NCBI GenBank assembly: GCA_023430425.1
Contig: JAEZAR010000258.1
Span: forward strand, 1 to 5,879
Direction: 5' to 3'
DNA length: 5,879 nt
DNA from: Actinomycetes bacterium
GTDB taxonomy: Bacteria; Actinomycetota; Actinomycetes; Actinomycetales; Cellulomonadaceae
Part shown: in pieces, positions 4,254-5,879 of the stretch
Position numbering within the stretch: the first letter of the stretch is position 1
Layout of the letters: the number at the start of each line of letters is the position of its first letter
The notes under the pieces: model-generated
Databases searched by the model: none
What the model was told of the DNA's origin: nothing
Seen by the model: the letters and a program-made list of their open reading frames with translations, nothing else
Program-made: the position numbers and the translations under genes

Positions 4254-5879
4254 TCAGGGGGTGTGCACCATCTCCCAGGTCGTGGTCTCGACCGCCTCGA
4301 CCGGCAGCGGCCAGCAGAACCCCTCTGACGGGAAGCAGACCTCCAGGTCGGGCACCGTGCGCTCGACCACCTTGCGGGCCACGAGCGGACCGTCGAAGAG
4401 CATCTCCCAGTCCGTCAGCACCCAGGCTCCCCCGAGGTCCTCGTCGGCGTGCAGGCGCGACCAGGCGTCGCGCACGTAGTCGCCCAGCCAGTAGCCGTGG
4501 GTCTGCTGGCAGTCCTCCCACGCGACAGCCGTCTGCGCCGGCCCGAGGTCGTACAGCACCACGAGGTCGGCAGGTGGCACGAGGCGACCGTCCGCCCGGT
4601 ACGCCTGCGCCCCGTCGGGCAGCTCGAACGTCGCCGACGCGACCACGAGGTCCCCCACCGCCTCCTGGCGGGCCTGGACGTCGCAGCTGCGGTCCTCGTC
4701 GGTCCACTGCCACGGCAGCGGGGTGCGCGCCTCCTCGGCGGCGACGAGCATCTGGACGGGGACCGCCGCCTCGACGGTGCCGGCCAGCTCCGGCCACGGC
4801 CCCAGGATGCGCAGGTGGCTGCTCATGCGGACCTCGAAGTCCGCGCAGCCGAACGGGTCGGCGCCGGCCTCCCCGCCGAGGAGCTGGATCGCGCGCTCGA
4901 TCTCCAGGAGGATCGGCACGACGGTGAAGTCGTTCTCCTCGGCGCATCGCGCCTCGAGCGCCGCCCGCACGTTCGACTGGATCCGGCCGAGCAGCACCGT
5001 CGCGGCCACGGGCAGCGCGCTCTCGACGCCCAGCAGCACGCTCATCCGCTCGAGCTCGACCACCTCGGCCAGGACGTCGCTGATGTATGCCAGGTCGCCC
5101 GGGTTCCCGCTGGTCGACAGGCGCTCCGCGTACTCGATGCGCGGGAGGAGGTGGTCGCGCAGGTACTCCTCGTGGATGGCACGGATGCGGCCGAGCGCGT
5201 CGGCGTCGAGGCGGCCCGTGCCCGTGCCGAGCATCGCCTGGACCCTCAGCTCGGCGAAGACGGCGGCGACCCGCTGGTGGTAGGTCGAGGCGCGGGCCGC
5301 CTCCGCGGCGGCCAGCCGAGCGTTCATCTCCATCCGAGCGTCGGTGGACTCGAGCACGCCGTACCCGGAGAAGTGCCCGAGCCAGACGGCCATGCGCCCC
5401 GGGTCGGGGTCCATCGGCGCGAGCATCGCCTCGGTCCCGTCCCCGGAGTACCCGAACGGCACCTGGGCCTCGACCGGGACCTGACGGGCGGGTTCGATCG
5501 TCAGGGTCGCCGTGCGACCGAGCTGGAGTCCGTCGGGCGCCAGGTCGACGCCGCCCACGAGCCCGTCGACCATCTCGCCGGCGACGGAGGCGAGCGGGGT
5601 CATCGTGACCGGCACGGCCGCCACCACGGCGCCCGGGGGGACCTCCAGCCGGTACCGGGTGCCGTCGGGGCCGGTCGTCTCCAGCACCCCGCCCGCTGAC
5701 GGCGTGACGAGAGCGCTGACTCCTCCGGCGTCCGCGACCTCGACGGCGACGGCGAGGACCACGTCGGCCCCGTCCTCGCCCGGCGGCGCCGTGCCGGACG
5801 GGGTCGCCGGTGCGGTGGGCCCGTCCTGCGGCGCCGGCGCCCCGCAGGCCGCGAGCGCTCCGAGCACGACGGCGACCAT
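4254..5879 (-). CDS. Secreted lipoprotein with ZU5-like domain and six-cysteine C-terminal region, function unknown
   Basis: The 541 residues begin with a hydrophobic stretch ending in the lipobox LAAC (residues 9-12), so Cys12 should be lipidated and the protein anchored to the outer face of the membrane. A Pro/Thr/Gly-rich linker (13-38) follows. Residues about 62-175 look like a ZU5-type beta domain: GGVLETTGPDGTRYRLEVPP, then a beta-rich stretch closing with GHFSGYGV (168-175). Residues about 180-335 are mostly helical with many Ala, Glu and Arg. The C-terminal part (about 340-541) is Trp-rich. Mature-region cysteines are Cys312, 345, 399, 457, 515 and 522, enough for three disulfides. 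I recognise no enzyme motif. The ATG sits on the last base of the window, and the usual Lys/Arg before the hydrophobic core is missing, so the true start probably lies upstream. The downstream operon has its own promoter, so the two are probably not co-regulated. Confidence 0.85.
   Translation of the reverse strand: MVAVVLGALAACGAPAPQDGPTAPATPSGTAPPGEDGADVVLAVAVEVADAGGVSALVTPSAGGVLETTGPDGTRYRLEVPPGAVVAAVPVTMTPLASVAGEMVDGLVGGVDLAPDGLQLGRTATLTIEPARQVPVEAQVPFGYSGDGTEAMLAPMDPDPGRMAVWLGHFSGYGVLESTDARMEMNARLAAAEAARASTYHQRVAAVFAELRVQAMLGTGTGRLDADALGRIRAIHEEYLRDHLLPRIEYAERLSTSGNPGDLAYISDVLAEVVELERMSVLLGVESALPVAATVLLGRIQSNVRAALEARCAEENDFTVVPILLEIERAIQLLGGEAGADPFGCADFEVRMSSHLRILGPWPELAGTVEAAVPVQMLVAAEEARTPLPWQWTDEDRSCDVQARQEAVGDLVVASATFELPDGAQAYRADGRLVPPADLVVLYDLGPAQTAVAWEDCQQTHGYWLGDYVRDAWSRLHADEDLGGAWVLTDWEMLFDGPLVARKVVERTVPDLEVCFPSEGFCWPLPVEAVETTTWEMVHTP

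Noticed and set aside
4449..5699. Plus-strand open frame of 416 codons opposite the lipoprotein
   Set aside because: It is another GC-driven shadow: Arg/His/Leu/Asp-rich, no motif. The opposite strand has a lipobox protein with a normal amino acid mix.

Overview
The window is very GC-rich (about 70% or more in most rows). Third codon positions are nearly all G or C, and starts are a mix of ATG and GTG with strong purine-rich ribosome binding sites. This suggests a high-GC actinobacterium, for example something like the Cellulomonadaceae or other Micrococcales. That placement is an inference from composition and protein style, not from a marker gene. Every gene I accept lies on the minus strand, so transcription runs from high to low coordinates.

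Reading in the direction of transcription, the window first holds most or all of a 541-residue secreted lipoprotein (5879-4254). It has a lipobox, a ZU5-like beta domain, a helical middle and a six-cysteine C-terminal part, and its specific function is unknown. A 148-bp gap follows whose 4121-4200 stretch is strikingly AT-rich for this genome and packed with TGTCA/TGACA repeats. It probably contains the promoter and operator of the next operon.

That operon has three genes whose ends overlap: a four-helix membrane protein (4105-3686), a 74-residue XRE-type helix-turn-helix regulator (3686-3462), and a zinc-independent MDR-family quinone/alcohol oxidoreductase (3465-2416). The membrane protein and small regulator together look like a membrane sensor or modulator plus autoregulator, with the oxidoreductase as the co-expressed enzyme.

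A 289-bp gap (2415-2127) then leads to an ABC transporter unit of the MacB/LolD/FtsX class: an ATPase (2126-1302) overlapping by four bases (GTGA) with a large permease that runs out of the window at base 1. The gap contains alternating TCAGGG/CCCTGA inverted repeats that may be a regulator binding region for the ABC unit.

I see no RNA genes, CRISPR arrays, insertion sequences, att sites or phage genes. Nothing here is clearly a new system. The parts most worth a second look are the repeat-rich promoter island with its three-gene operon, the unassigned lipoprotein, and the repeats ahead of the ABC genes.
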